From positions 453,061 to 517,060 of the forward strand of contig NZ_CP059211.1 of assembly GCF_014252115.1 (NCBI RefSeq): DNA of 64,000 bases, written 5' to 3'. Below, in pieces: positions 30,360-40,708 of this stretch. A program made the translations under genes and the position numbers. The notes under the pieces are model-generated. The model saw nothing but the letters and a program-made list of their open reading frames with translations. It searched no databases and had not been told where the DNA came from. The stretch is from Blattabacterium cuenoti. Its GTDB lineage: Bacteria > Bacteroidota > Bacteroidia > Flavobacteriales > Blattabacteriaceae. Position 1 is the first letter of the stretch; every line of letters starts with the position of its first letter.

Positions 30360-31580
30360 TTATTCAAGTTCTATAACTTTTATAGGAGTAATTTTATTAA
30401 TAAAAAATAAAGAAGGAAAAAATATTGTTATAAAACAAACAAAAATAACAGACAAGTTTATAATTATAATATGTGCAACACTGATACAAACAGGAACAAA
30501 ATCAACAAAATATTGTGTTTTATTTAATGATATTAAATGAAATTTTTTTTGAAAGATTAATAAACCAATTCCAATGATATTTCCTATGAATAATGAAGGT
30601 ATTAATACTTGCATGATATAAAACAAGAATATTTTATGTATAACTTTATTTTTAGCCCCTAAAGTTTTTAAAATACCTATTGTTCTAATTCTTTCTAAAA
30701 GAAGTATTAAGATAAATACAATCATATTAATAGTTATGGATATAAAAATAATAAAACTAATAACAATAATATTTATATCAAATATGTTTATCCACCTTAT
30801 AATATCATGATTATTAATATTTTTTATTGAAAATTCTTTAGGTGTTTTTTGAATAATTTCTTTCTCTATATTATCATAGGATACAAAAATTTCAAACTTA
30901 TCTACTAGATTTTCTTTCCATCCGTAAATTTCCTGAATAGATTTTATATTTCCAATAATGTATATATCATCAAATTCTGGTATACCAGTTTCATATAAAC
31001 CATAAATTCTAAATCTTTTAGAAAAAAAAATAGGATCTCCTTTTTTATTAAAAGATAAAAAATCTACTCTAATCTTGGATCCAACTTTTAGTCCTAATGA
31101 TAAGGATACTTTTTTAGATAAAATAACGTCTTGATTAGATAATGGTTGTTTTTTTAAAAGATTTTTCGTAATTAAAAAATTTTTAAAAAAAACTGGATTA
31201 TAATCTTCATATAAACCTTTAAATATGTATCTATCTGTTTTTTTATTTGTACAAATAATCACATTTTTCTCGGAAATGCCATGGATTTGTTGAACTAAAT
31301 TAGTTTTGAAAAATTTTTTCAAAACTAATTTCTTTTTTTTCACAGAAAAACATGGATCATTTTTTGAATGATTTCTCTGTATAAGGATTTGTCCTCTAAT
31401 ATTTAATAATTTATCTTTTATAATTTTTTTAAACTCAAAACCTATAGAAAAAGTCAAAAAGGTTATGATTAAACCAACAATTATTATTGTTTGTGCTATG
31501 AAAACTATTGTTCTAAGAGTCTTATTTTTCCTGCAATCCTCCCAAACCGTTTTTTTGGAAAAAAACCATTCAAAATTCAA
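30360..31580 (-). CDS. LolC/LolE-like ABC transporter permease (lipoprotein release)
   Basis: This is a 406-residue inner-membrane protein of the FtsX/LolE family. One transmembrane helix near residues 25-47 is followed by a large periplasmic domain (about 50-275), then three helices in the FtsX core (about 275-400) containing LLERIRTIGILKTLGAKNK. That arrangement is typical of permeases that extract lipoproteins from the inner membrane with the ATPase LolD. No ATPase is nearby, as is often the case in Bacteroidetes. It is 24 bases after dnaB. With lspA and the lipoprotein gene it suggests a working lipoprotein pathway. A MacB-type role cannot be excluded. Confidence 0.8.
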   Translation of the reverse strand: MNFEWFFSKKTVWEDCRKNKTLRTIVFIAQTIIIVGLIITFLTFSIGFEFKKIIKDKLLNIRGQILIQRNHSKNDPCFSVKKKKLVLKKFFKTNLVQQIHGISEKNVIICTNKKTDRYIFKGLYEDYNPVFFKNFLITKNLLKKQPLSNQDVILSKKVSLSLGLKVGSKIRVDFLSFNKKGDPIFFSKRFRIYGLYETGIPEFDDIYIIGNIKSIQEIYGWKENLVDKFEIFVSYDNIEKEIIQKTPKEFSIKNINNHDIIRWINIFDINIIVISFIIFISITINMIVFILILLLERIRTIGILKTLGAKNKVIHKIFLFYIMQVLIPSLFIGNIIGIGLLIFQKKFHLISLNKTQYFVDFVPVCISVAHIIIINLSVIFVCFITIFFPSLFFINKITPIKVIELE

Positions 31581-31604
31581 TTTTTATTTTTTAATTCTAT
31601 TATC

Positions 31605-33191
31605 CTAAATATTTTCATCCAAATAATTATCATTATTGAAATCTTTTCCATTATTATTAGATAATGGATTATTATCAAAATCCTCATGAGAATCAGTATA
31701 TGATGTAAAAAAATGTTCTTTCCCAAGAACATTTTTTTTGTAGTCTTCTTCCCAAACTGATGAAATATGTTTTTTTTCTTCTTTTTCTTCCATGTTTGAA
31801 AATTGAGATTGGTCACTTATAAATTTTAAACGAAATTTATCTAATCCTCCATTTCTATGTTTAGCGATTATAATTTCTGCTTGACCTATACAAGAATCAT
31901 TATCTTTATCCGAATCCCAAACTTTAAATCCATAATATTCAGGTCTGTAAATAAATAAAACTATGTCTGCATCTTGTTCAATAGCTCCTGATTCTCGTAA
32001 ATCAGATAATACAGGCCGTTTATTTCCACCTCTTGTTTCTACTGCTCTGGAAAGTTGAGATAAAGCTATTATTGGAATATCAAGTTCTTTAGCTATAGAC
32101 TTCAAACTTCTAGAAATTACTGATATTTCTTGTTCTCTATTTTGTAGTTTAGAACCATGATCATTAATTGCCATCAGTTGCATATAATCTATAAATATTA
32201 ATTTAATCCTATGTTGGGATATTAAACGACGGCATTTGGCACGTAAACTAAATATAGATAAAGAAGGAGTATCATCTATAAATAAAGGAACATTTTTTAA
32301 ATTTTTTGTTTTATAAAATAAACATTCCCAGTCTAATTTAGATAAATTTGCTCTTTTAATTTTTTCTGAAGAAATACCAGTCTCTGACGAAATTAATTTC
32401 GTAATTAATTGAATTGAGGACATTTCTAACGAAAAAATTATAATTGGTATATTTTGTTTTACAACTATATTTCTTACCATAGACAACATAAAAGTTGTTT
32501 TCCCCATTCCAGGTCTTGAAGCTAATATAATTAAATCAGAATTCTGCCATCCAGAAGTAATATGATCCAATTTATAAAATCCAGAAGAAATTCCACTTAT
32601 TCCTTCTTTTTCTGTTTTTTGAATTTTCTCAATAGCTTTTTGTATAAGACATTGAGTTGTTTCATATTTTTTTGTTATTAAATATTTTTGATTAATTTCA
32701 AAAAGTTTTGACTCAGCATGATCTAAAAGATCAAAAACATCTGTACTTTCCTCATAACATTTTTGAATAATGTTGGAAGATATACTTATTAATTTCCTTA
32801 AAATAAATTTTTGTACTATTATACGACTATGATATTCTATATGTGCAGAAGAAACAACTTTTTGTGTTAACCCAACTAAATATAATTCTCCTCCTATTGA
32901 TTCCAATTTTCCTATCCTTCGTAATTCATTTAAAATAGTATATAGATCTATAGGTTTAGAATTATGATATAATTTTTGTATTGCAAAAAATATTTCTTGA
33001 TGTTCTTTTTTATAAAAAATTTCAGGAAAAAGTATGTCAATTACTTCATCTAATCCTTTTTTATCAATCATCATTGCTCCTATAATAGCTTCTTCTAAAT
33101 CTAATGCTTGAGGTGGCATTTTAACTTTTTTTGTAATAGAATTAAAACAAAATTTATTTTCTTCTCCTTCTCTCTCTCTAATATTACCCAT
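31605..33191 (-). CDS. dnaB: Replicative DNA helicase DnaB
   Basis: DnaB is the hexameric helicase that opens the replication fork. It has 528 residues. The N-terminal domain starts with PPQALDLEEAIIGAMM at about residue 26. The RecA-like C-terminal domain has Walker A SRPGMGKTT near 224-232, IDYMQL as Walker B, and the conserved SDLRESGAIEQDADIV. No intein is present. The last 50 residues are Asn/Asp-rich and poorly conserved. Its neighbours accA and the permease gene are on the same strand with gaps of 54 and 24 bases. Confidence 0.97.
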   Translation of the reverse strand: MGNIREREGEENKFCFNSITKKVKMPPQALDLEEAIIGAMMIDKKGLDEVIDILFPEIFYKKEHQEIFFAIQKLYHNSKPIDLYTILNELRRIGKLESIGGELYLVGLTQKVVSSAHIEYHSRIIVQKFILRKLISISSNIIQKCYEESTDVFDLLDHAESKLFEINQKYLITKKYETTQCLIQKAIEKIQKTEKEGISGISSGFYKLDHITSGWQNSDLIILASRPGMGKTTFMLSMVRNIVVKQNIPIIIFSLEMSSIQLITKLISSETGISSEKIKRANLSKLDWECLFYKTKNLKNVPLFIDDTPSLSIFSLRAKCRRLISQHRIKLIFIDYMQLMAINDHGSKLQNREQEISVISRSLKSIAKELDIPIIALSQLSRAVETRGGNKRPVLSDLRESGAIEQDADIVLFIYRPEYYGFKVWDSDKDNDSCIGQAEIIIAKHRNGGLDKFRLKFISDQSQFSNMEEKEEKKHISSVWEEDYKKNVLGKEHFFTSYTDSHEDFDNNPLSNNNGKDFNNDNYLDENI

Positions 33192-33245
33192 AAAATCATT
33201 TTTAAATAAACATCATAAAAAAATTTTTATTTTTATAATAAAAAT

Positions 33246-34208
33246 CTATTCATTTTCGTCAAAAAAACCAATAGAAATATACTTATTTTTTCTTTTTTGA
33301 ATAAGAGATTCTACATTCATTTCAAGTAACTGCTTATAATCCTTAATAATTTTTTGTTTTACAAATTGAAAAGCTTTTTCAGGACAAAAATGTGCCCCTC
33401 CTAAAGGTTCTTTGATTACATCATCTATAAGATTTAATTTATGCATATTTTCTGCTGTCAATTTCAATGCTTCTGCTGATTTTTCTTTATTATCACGATT
33501 TCCCCATAATATTGTGGAACAACTTTCAGGAGAAATAACAGAAAACCAAGAATTTTCCATCATTGATATCTTATCTCCTATTCCAATTCCTAAAGCACCT
33601 CCACTAGCTCCTTCTCCTATAATTAAAACAATAATGGGTACTGTTAAACACATCATTTCATAAATATTTTTACCAATAGCTTCTCCTTGTCCTCTTTTCT
33701 CCGCTTCTATTCCAGGAAAAGCACCTGGTGTATCAATAAAAGTAACAATAGGTTTTTTAAATTTTTCTGCTAATTTCATAAGACGTAAAGCTTTTCTATA
33801 TCCTTCCGGATTAGGCATTCCAAACCTTCTATACTGTCTATCTTTAGTATTTTTTCCTTTTTGAGTTCCAATTAACATAAATATGTAATCCTCTATTTTT
33901 CCAAAACCTCCTACAATAGCTTTATCATCACTAAAATGACGATCTCCATGTAATTCTATAAAAGAATCTTTTTCTGTCATAGAAAATATATAATCTAAAG
34001 TATAAGGTCTATTTGGGTGTCTGGATAATTGCACTCTTTGCCAAGGAGTTAGATTTTTGTGTAATTTTTTAATAGTTTTTTCCAGCTTAAATTGTAATTG
34101 TTTGCAAACTTCTTTCATGTTTATTCCACTTTTTTTTTCTATTAGCATACAATTAATATACTGATCCTGAATTTCTTGTATCGGTTTTTCAAAATCTAAA
34201 TATTCCAT
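33246..34208 (-). CDS. accA: Acetyl-CoA carboxylase carboxyltransferase subunit alpha
   Basis: AccA with AccD moves the carboxyl group from biotin to acetyl-CoA, starting fatty-acid synthesis. I use the ATG at 34208 (320 residues, starting [10 protein letters not shown]), which matches the family start and avoids overlapping sdhB; the longer reading from 34235 would add nine residues. The crotonase-like fold shows [39 protein letters not shown] (abbreviated: the [12 protein letters not shown] core), [11 protein letters not shown] and [12 protein letters not shown]. It follows sdhB with one base between stop and start and is probably co-transcribed with it. AccD and the biotin subunits are not in this window. 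Confidence 0.96.
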   Translation of the reverse strand: MEYLDFEKPIQEIQDQYINCMLIEKKSGINMKEVCKQLQFKLEKTIKKLHKNLTPWQRVQLSRHPNRPYTLDYIFSMTEKDSFIELHGDRHFSDDKAIVGGFGKIEDYIFMLIGTQKGKNTKDRQYRRFGMPNPEGYRKALRLMKLAEKFKKPIVTFIDTPGAFPGIEAEKRGQGEAIGKNIYEMMCLTVPIIVLIIGEGASGGALGIGIGDKISMMENSWFSVISPESCSTILWGNRDNKEKSAEALKLTAENMHKLNLIDDVIKEPLGGAHFCPEKAFQFVKQKIIKDYKQLLEMNVESLIQKRKNKYISIGFFDENE

Positions 34209-34209
34209 A

Positions 34210-34965
34210 TTAAAAGAATGATTGAATATATTCACGATTTACAAAAGAAATATATTCTGTGGATATTCCTTTTGGACATTCAATTTCACATGCCTTTGTA
34301 TTAGTGCAACTTCCAAATCCTTCTTCATCCATTTTTCTTATCATATTTGAAGCTCTTTTTTTTCTTTCTATTTTTCCTTGAGGTAGTAAAGCAAATTGCG
34401 AAATCTTTGCTGAAACAAATAGCATTGCTGATCTATTTTTACATGCAGCAACGCACGCTCCGCAACCAATACATGTAGCAGCGTCAAAAGCTTTATCAAC
34501 CTGATCTTTGGGAATTGGAATCATATTTCCATCTATTGTTTTTCCAAATGTATTTACAGATATGTATCCGCCTGATACAATAATTCTATCAAAAGAAGAT
34601 CTATCTACAATAAGATCTTGTATTATAGGAAAAGGCTTCGCTCTCCAAGGTTCTATATATATAGTTTCTCCACTATGAAAATGACGCATATGAAGTTGAC
34701 AAGTAGTAGTTAAATTATCAGGACCATGAGCTCTTCCGTTAATATATAAAGAACACATTCCACAAATTCCTTCACGACAATCATGATCAAATGATATAGG
34801 AGAAGACTGTTTTTTATTCATATTAGATAATATGATTTGATTGTTTAAAAGATCTAACATTTCTAAAAATGAACTATTAGGAGATATATTATGTATTTTA
34901 TAAGTTTTAAAATGACCTTTTTCCTCACGATTTTTTTGTCTCCATATTTTTAACTTAAAATTCAT
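34210..34965 (-). CDS. sdhB: Succinate dehydrogenase / fumarate reductase iron-sulfur subunit
   Basis: SdhB passes electrons from SdhA flavin to the membrane subunit. It has 251 residues from the ATG at 34965; an ATG at 34977 would add four. The N-terminal [2Fe-2S] ligands are in CREGICGMC plus a later Cys (TTTC). The C-terminal ferredoxin domain has [11 protein letters not shown] and CEIECPKG for the [4Fe-4S] and [3Fe-4S] clusters. It follows sdhA by 23 bases and precedes accA. The form matches the Bacteroidetes/epsilon-type complex with a single large cytochrome b subunit. Confidence 0.97.
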   Translation of the reverse strand: MNFKLKIWRQKNREEKGHFKTYKIHNISPNSSFLEMLDLLNNQIILSNMNKKQSSPISFDHDCREGICGMCSLYINGRAHGPDNLTTTCQLHMRHFHSGETIYIEPWRAKPFPIIQDLIVDRSSFDRIIVSGGYISVNTFGKTIDGNMIPIPKDQVDKAFDAATCIGCGACVAACKNRSAMLFVSAKISQFALLPQGKIERKKRASNMIRKMDEEGFGSCTNTKACEIECPKGISTEYISFVNREYIQSFF

Positions 34966-34988
34966 AAGTTTTTCCATACATATGTTTT

Positions 34989-37013
34989 TTATTTATAAGA
35001 ACGTGATTGTATTTTTATAAAATCGTAATTTAGATTTTCTTTATGCATAATTTCATCCTTTATGGCTTGGTTATCCTTGTACTCCCATGCAGAAACATGT
35101 TTATAATGAATATCATCACGAAGAGCTTCTCCTTCTTTTGTTTGATATTCTTCACGAAAATGACTTCCACAAGATTCTTTTCGATTTAAAGCATCCATAG
35201 CCATTAATTCTCCTAATTCTAAAAAATCAGCTACGCGTCCGGCTTTTTCTAATTCATAATTTAATCCATCATCAATATTTCCAGGAACAAAAATATTTTC
35301 CCAAAATTCATTTTTAAGTTCTTTTATAGCTTTTATAGCTTTATGTAAACCTGTATGAGTTCTACTCATTCCTACATATTTCCACATAATATTTCCAAGT
35401 TTTTTATGAAAAAAATCAACAGGAATATTTCCAGGATTTTGAAGAAATTTTTGAATTCTATTTTTCACATTTTTTTCTGCTAATTGAAAAGCTACATGTT
35501 TTGTAGATATTTTTTCTGTAATACATTCAGATAAATAATCAGCTATAGTATATGGCAAAATAAAATAACCATCAGCTAATCCTTGCATTAATGCAGAAGC
35601 TCCAAGTCTGTTTGCTCCATGATCTGAAAAATTAGCTTCTCCTATAACATAACATCCAGTAATAGAAGACATTAAATTATAATCTACCCATAATCCTCCC
35701 ATTGTATAATGTACTGCTGGATAAATTTTCATAGGAGTTTGATAGGGGTTATTATTGGTAATTTTTTCATACATATGAAATAAATTTCCATATTTAGATT
35801 CCATTATTTTTTCTCCTAATTTTTTTTTATCAAAAAAACTGAGTTTTTTCATTCCAAGTTCATTCGCTTTTTCTTTTCCATACTTATTTATGGATGAACT
35901 AAAATCCAAAAATACACCTTCTTTTGTTTCATTATTTTCTATTCCAAAACCTTTATCACAACGTTCTTTAGCTGCTCTAGAAGCAACATCTCTTGGAACA
36001 AGATTTCCAAATGAAGGATATCGTCTTTCAAGATAATAATCTCTATCATCTTCACTTATATCTTCAGGTTTTTTAGAACCATTTCGTATAGAAACAGCGT
36101 CTTCTAATTTTTTTGGGACCCATATTCTTCCGTCATTCCTCAATGATTCAGACATCAATGTTAACTTAGATTGATAATCTCCATGTACTGGAATACAGGT
36201 TGGATGTATTTGGGTGTAAGAAGGATTAGCAAAAAATCCTCCTTTTTTATGAACTTTCCATATAGCAGTTGCATTAGAACCCATTGCATTGGTAGATAAA
36301 AAAAATATATTGCCATAACCTCCTGAAGCTATAACTATAGCATGTGCTGCATGTCTTTCTATTTCTCCTGAAGTAAGATTTCTTGCAATAATACCTTTAG
36401 CCGATCCATCCACAATAACTAAATCTAACATTTCGTGACGATTATAGATTTTTATTCTTCCTATTCCTATTTGTCTAGACATAGAAGAATAACATCCTAA
36501 TAGCAGTTGTTGTCCTGTTTGTCCCTTTGCATAAAAAGTTCTAGAAACTTTTGTTCCACCAAATGATCTTGTATCCAGGTATCCAGCGTAATCACGAGCA
36601 AATGGAACCCCTTGTGCTACGCATTGATCTATAATGTTAGAAGATATTTCCGCTAAACGATAAACATTTGCTTCTCTGGATCTATAATCTCCACCTTTAA
36701 TTGTATCATAAAAAAGTTGATAAACAGAATCATTATCTCCTCTATAATTTTTAGAGGCATTAATTCCTCCTTGTGCAGCAACAGAATGTGCTCTTCTCGG
36801 AGAATCTTGATAACAAAAAACTTTTACTTTATATCCTAATTCTGCTAAAGAAGCGGAAGCTGAACCTCCAGAAAGACCTGTTCCAATAACAATAACTTCT
36901 ATATTGGATCTGTTATTAGGAGATACTAATTTTAAAGTAGATTTGTGATTCATCCATTTATGAGTTAATGGACCTACTGGAGTTTTTGAGTTTAACTTAA
37001 AGATATTTTTCAT
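34989..37013 (-). CDS. sdhA: Succinate dehydrogenase / fumarate reductase flavoprotein subunit
   Basis: SdhA holds covalent FAD and oxidises succinate to fumarate. It has 674 residues, typical of the Bacteroidetes type and longer than the E. coli enzyme. The FAD-binding [17 protein letters not shown] is near residue 47, the flavinylated His lies in SVAAQGGIN, and HPTCIP and the catalytic Arg region near [10 protein letters not shown] are present. The capping and C-terminal domains are complete. It is the middle gene of sdhC-sdhA-sdhB, with 6 bases after sdhC. Confidence 0.98.
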   Translation of the reverse strand: MKNIFKLNSKTPVGPLTHKWMNHKSTLKLVSPNNRSNIEVIVIGTGLSGGSASASLAELGYKVKVFCYQDSPRRAHSVAAQGGINASKNYRGDNDSVYQLFYDTIKGGDYRSREANVYRLAEISSNIIDQCVAQGVPFARDYAGYLDTRSFGGTKVSRTFYAKGQTGQQLLLGCYSSMSRQIGIGRIKIYNRHEMLDLVIVDGSAKGIIARNLTSGEIERHAAHAIVIASGGYGNIFFLSTNAMGSNATAIWKVHKKGGFFANPSYTQIHPTCIPVHGDYQSKLTLMSESLRNDGRIWVPKKLEDAVSIRNGSKKPEDISEDDRDYYLERRYPSFGNLVPRDVASRAAKERCDKGFGIENNETKEGVFLDFSSSINKYGKEKANELGMKKLSFFDKKKLGEKIMESKYGNLFHMYEKITNNNPYQTPMKIYPAVHYTMGGLWVDYNLMSSITGCYVIGEANFSDHGANRLGASALMQGLADGYFILPYTIADYLSECITEKISTKHVAFQLAEKNVKNRIQKFLQNPGNIPVDFFHKKLGNIMWKYVGMSRTHTGLHKAIKAIKELKNEFWENIFVPGNIDDGLNYELEKAGRVADFLELGELMAMDALNRKESCGSHFREEYQTKEGEALRDDIHYKHVSAWEYKDNQAIKDEIMHKENLNYDFIKIQSRSYK

Positions 37014-37019
37014 CTTATA

Positions 37020-37670
37020 TCATGAATTAAAAAAAAACCAAATAGCAATAATAGAAAACCCAGAACAAATAAACCACAGATACAATAAACTAAATTTTTT
37101 TATCCAAACTAATCTTTTTTTATTAGACAGCCCCAATGATTGAAAAGAAGATTGAAATCCATGATTGAGATGAATACCTAAAATAAAAAATGAAAATACA
37201 TATATAAATGTATAAAAAGGATTTTTGAATAAAGAAACAACTATATTATAATCAGAAATTAAATGACGATGATTTGAATATTTCATGGGAATCATGAAAT
37301 TAATCAAATGTAGAACTAAAAAACACAAAATTAAAATTCCCGTATATATCATTGTACGACTACTAAATGTAGTAGAAAAATAAGAATTTATAGCATAATC
37401 AACTTCTCCTTTTACTTTCTTATTTTCTATATGTAACTTAATTCCTAATAAGATATGAATCAAAAAACCTATTGCAAGAACATATTCCATTATTCGAACA
37501 AATATATTTTTCCTCATAAAAAAAACAGCTTCGTTAAAAGCTTTTTCTCCTGAAAAAAGAAATAAATTAACACTTAAATGTAATAATAAAAAGATCATTA
37601 AGAAAATTCCTGTAGAAGCCATAACCACCTTCTTTCCAATAGAGGATTGAAAAAAAATTTTATGATTCAC
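37020..37670 (-). CDS. sdhC: Succinate dehydrogenase cytochrome b subunit
   Basis: This is the membrane anchor that passes electrons to menaquinone. It has 216 residues and five predicted membrane helices (near 15-38, 57-77, 105-126, 148-168 and 190-212). The helices carry several histidines able to ligate two haems, including H27, H68, H120 and H164. The single five-helix subunit is the diheme type of Bacteroidetes and epsilonproteobacteria. No SdhD gene follows, as expected. No exact promoter match was found in the 72 bases before it. Confidence 0.93.
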   Translation of the reverse strand: MNHKIFFQSSIGKKVVMASTGIFLMIFLLLHLSVNLFLFSGEKAFNEAVFFMRKNIFVRIMEYVLAIGFLIHILLGIKLHIENKKVKGEVDYAINSYFSTTFSSRTMIYTGILILCFLVLHLINFMIPMKYSNHRHLISDYNIVVSLFKNPFYTFIYVFSFFILGIHLNHGFQSSFQSLGLSNKKRLVWIKKFSLLYLWFICSGFSIIAIWFFFNS

Positions 37671-37742
37671 CAGTTGTAATTTTATATATGTTTAATTTTT
37701 TAATGTAGCTTTATTAAAAGCAAAACTTAAAGTTATATAAAA

Positions 37743-38897
37743 TTATTTTACTTTCTTGATCATTTGTAATGCTTTTACAAGTAAGTCTATATCTTTTTTT
37801 TTATTAAACATTCCAAAAGAAATTCTAACAGGCATTGTTTTATTTAATAAATATTCACTTGTAATAGACTGAATTACATGAGATATCTTATTCCTATTAC
37901 AGGAACTTCCTTTTGAAACAGCAACCCCCATTAAGTCTAAATGAAAATAGAATAAATGATCTTTTTTTGTAGGATATAAAAAATTTAATACAGAAGGTAT
38001 ACTTTTATCACTATGATATGATAATCCATTAAAAATAATATTGGGTATTATTTTTTTCAATTCTGAAATACAATAAGATTTTAAATTTTTCATTTTTTTC
38101 ACATGATTTTTAAAATCAGAATACAGCAACCGTAAAGCTTCCGATAACCCCACAATTCCATATGTATTTTCCGTACCTGAACGAATTCCATATTCCTGAA
38201 TTCCACCAGTTATAAAAGGTTTCATTTTTTTTAAAAAATGCTTCCTTATAAAAACAAAACCTATTCCCTTTGGACCATAAAATTTATGTGCACTTGCAGT
38301 AGCAAAATCAAATGATAATGTTTCCATATCAATAGGAATATTTCCTATAAATTGTATAGTATCTGAATGAAAATAAGCGTTATATTTTTTACATAAAAAA
38401 ACTACTTTATCAATTTCTAATAAATTTCCAATTTCATTATTTGCATACATTAAACTAACAAGCGTTTTTTTATATATATTTTTTTTCAATAATTCTTCCA
38501 TATTATTAAAATCTAATGATCCTTTTTCATTAACAGAAATAAAGTCTACAGATATTTTATATCTGATAGATAGATCTAAAATGGTTTCTAGTACGGATGT
38601 ATGCTCTAATTTTGAAGTTAAGATATGTTTAACACCTAAATCTAAAACTGAAGATTTTAAAATAAGATTATTAGCTTCAGTTCCTCCCGAAGTAAAAATA
38701 ATCTCAGAAGGAGAAGCTTTAATATTTTTAGCGATACAAATTCTAGATTCCTCTAAAATGGAACGAGCTTCTCTTCCATAACTATGTTGTACAGATGAAG
38801 GGTTCCCTGATAAATGTTTTAATGTATTAACCATGACTTTTACGACTTCTTTTCTTATAGGAGTGGAAGCTGCGTTATCCAAATATGCTCGTTTCAT
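37743..38897 (-). CDS. Cysteine desulfurase (NifS/IscS-like)
   Basis: This PLP enzyme releases sulfur from cysteine for iron-sulfur clusters and tRNA thiolation. It has 384 residues. The N-terminal YLDNAASTP is followed by the PLP lysine K205 (SAHKFYGPKG) and the persulfide Cys333 (GSSCNRNK), so it looks catalytically complete. The loop before the Cys is short, resembling NifS/IscS (group I) rather than SufS. The sequence is fairly divergent and no scaffold gene is next to it, so the pathway (Isc, Suf or tRNA sulfur) is not settled. It is transcribed alone, with a possible promoter at 38930-38937. Confidence 0.88.
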   Translation of the reverse strand: MKRAYLDNAASTPIRKEVVKVMVNTLKHLSGNPSSVQHSYGREARSILEESRICIAKNIKASPSEIIFTSGGTEANNLILKSSVLDLGVKHILTSKLEHTSVLETILDLSIRYKISVDFISVNEKGSLDFNNMEELLKKNIYKKTLVSLMYANNEIGNLLEIDKVVFLCKKYNAYFHSDTIQFIGNIPIDMETLSFDFATASAHKFYGPKGIGFVFIRKHFLKKMKPFITGGIQEYGIRSGTENTYGIVGLSEALRLLYSDFKNHVKKMKNLKSYCISELKKIIPNIIFNGLSYHSDKSIPSVLNFLYPTKKDHLFYFHLDLMGVAVSKGSSCNRNKISHVIQSITSEYLLNKTMPVRISFGMFNKKKDIDLLVKALQMIKKVK

Positions 38898-39122
38898 TTA
38901 CACTTGAAATTTTTATACATACATATATACAAATATATAATGTATTCGAATTCTGTTGATTAAAAATATATTTTCATTAAAGATCTCACCTTTAATTTTG
39001 TATATTTATCCTACATTATATTGGGTTTTAATTTAAATATTTTAAAGTCTTTTATTTAAAAATTTATTGTTTTAATAATGTTATTAAAATGTCTATTTTA
39101 TTTTTATTTAAATTGAGTGAAT
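38898..39122. promoter_or_regulatory. Divergent intergenic region, cysteine desulfurase / rny, with candidate -7 boxes
   Basis: A 225-base spacer. On the minus strand TATATTTG (38937 to 38930) is an exact TAnnTTTG, 33 bases before the desulfurase ATG, but without a -33 TTTG. On the plus strand TAATTTTG (38993-39000) is another exact match, with TTTT 18 bases upstream (38971-38974), which would give rny a leader of about 115 bases. The remaining sequence is AT-rich without further recognisable features. Confidence 0.4.
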
Positions 39123-40694
39123 ATGGAAATAAATGTTGGATTTTCGGTTCTAATGGGGTTTGCGATTGGAATTATTACATGCTTTTTTTTTGGTAAAAAA
39201 ACTATATTAAAAAAATATATTCAATTATTAGAAGATGCTTCTCTTCAAGCAAGAAAAATCATAAAAAATGCAGAAAAAGAAGGAGAATCCATAAAAAAAA
39301 AGAAAATGTTTCAAATGAAAGAAAAATTTATGGAACTTAAATCTAAACATGAAAAAGATGTTCATTTAAGAGAAAAAAAAATAATTGATATAGAAAACAA
39401 AACAATAGAAAAAGAAAATAGATTATCTAAAGAAATAGAAATTTATTTTAATAAAAATAATCGTTTAGAAACTCAAATATATGATTATGAAAAAAAATAT
39501 AATATTCTTAAAAAGAAACAAGAAGAATATGAAAATATGCAATTAAAACAAATAGAATTACTTGAAAAAGTATCTAATTATTCTTCTGAAGAAGCTAAAA
39601 ATGAATTAATTGAAATCCTTAAAGAGGAGACAAAAGCAAAAGCACAAACCTACATACAAAATATTATAGAAGAATCACAATTAACTGCAAAAATGGAGGC
39701 AAAAAAAATTATCATTCAAGCAATTCAAAGAATTGGAACAGAACAAGCAGTTGAAAATGCTGTATCCGTTTTTAATATAGAATCAGATGATATTAAAGGT
39801 CGTATAATTGGACGAGAAGGAAGAAATATAAGAGCTCTAGAAAAAGCAACAGGAGTAGAAATCATTGTAGATGATACTCCAGAAGCAATTCTTTTATCTT
39901 GTTTTAATCCTATACGAAGAGAAATAGCTAGACTAGCTCTTCATAAATTAGTTATAGACGGACGTATACATCCAGCTAGAATCGAAGAAATAGTAGAAAA
40001 AACAGAGAAACAAATTGAAGAAGAAATAATAGAAATAGGAAAAAAAAACATTATAGATTTAGGTATTCATGGTCTACATCCAGAATTAATACGTATGGTA
40101 GGAAGAATGAAATATCGTTCTTCTTATGGACAAAATCTTTTACAGCATTCTCGTGAAGTTGCTCATCTATCAGGTGTATTAGCTTCTGAATTAGGATTAA
40201 ATCCAAAATTTGCAAAACGTGCTGGATTATTACATGATATAGGAAAAGTACCGGAAAATGAATCAGAATTACCTCATGCAATTTTAGGAATGCAATGGGC
40301 AGAAAAATATGGAGAAAATATGGAAGTTTGTAATGCAATAGGATCACATCATGATGAAATAGAAATGAAAGTATTACTATCTCCTATAGTACAAGTTTCA
40401 GATTCTATTAGTGGAGCTCGTCCTGGAGTAAGAAGAAATTCTTTTGAATCTTATTCAAAAAGACTAAAAAATTTGGAAGATATAGCGTTTAGTTTTGATG
40501 GTGTAAATAAAGCTTTTGCTATACAAGCAGGAAGAGAATTACGTGTATTAGTTAAAAGTGATAAAGTTGATGATCAAAAAGCTTTTCAATTATCTTGTGA
40601 TATAACAGAAAAAATAAAAAATGAAATGACTTATCCTGGTCAAATTAAGGTGACAGTAATTAGAGAAACTAGAGCTGTACAAATAGCTAGATAA
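39123..40694 (+). CDS. rny: Ribonuclease Y
   Basis: RNase Y is a membrane-bound endoribonuclease that starts mRNA decay. I use the ATG at 39123 (523 residues); the GTG two codons upstream is less likely. An N-terminal membrane helix (about 5-22) is followed by a long Lys/Glu coiled coil (about 30-195). A KH domain starts near residue 220 ([16 protein letters not shown]), and an HD domain follows with [10 protein letters not shown] and LLHDIGKV near 368. The C-terminal domain ends as in known RNase Y. It is first in a plus-strand run with the deoxyhypusine-synthase-like gene 14 bases later. Confidence 0.97.
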   Translation: MEINVGFSVLMGFAIGIITCFFFGKKTILKKYIQLLEDASLQARKIIKNAEKEGESIKKKKMFQMKEKFMELKSKHEKDVHLREKKIIDIENKTIEKENRLSKEIEIYFNKNNRLETQIYDYEKKYNILKKKQEEYENMQLKQIELLEKVSNYSSEEAKNELIEILKEETKAKAQTYIQNIIEESQLTAKMEAKKIIIQAIQRIGTEQAVENAVSVFNIESDDIKGRIIGREGRNIRALEKATGVEIIVDDTPEAILLSCFNPIRREIARLALHKLVIDGRIHPARIEEIVEKTEKQIEEEIIEIGKKNIIDLGIHGLHPELIRMVGRMKYRSSYGQNLLQHSREVAHLSGVLASELGLNPKFAKRAGLLHDIGKVPENESELPHAILGMQWAEKYGENMEVCNAIGSHHDEIEMKVLLSPIVQVSDSISGARPGVRRNSFESYSKRLKNLEDIAFSFDGVNKAFAIQAGRELRVLVKSDKVDDQKAFQLSCDITEKIKNEMTYPGQIKVTVIRETRAVQIAR

Positions 40695-40708
40695 ATAATA
40701 ATAAAACC

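Noticed and set aside
31577..31816. 79-codon minus frame overlapping the dnaB 3' end
   Set aside because: It is a shadow of the dnaB C-terminus in another frame.
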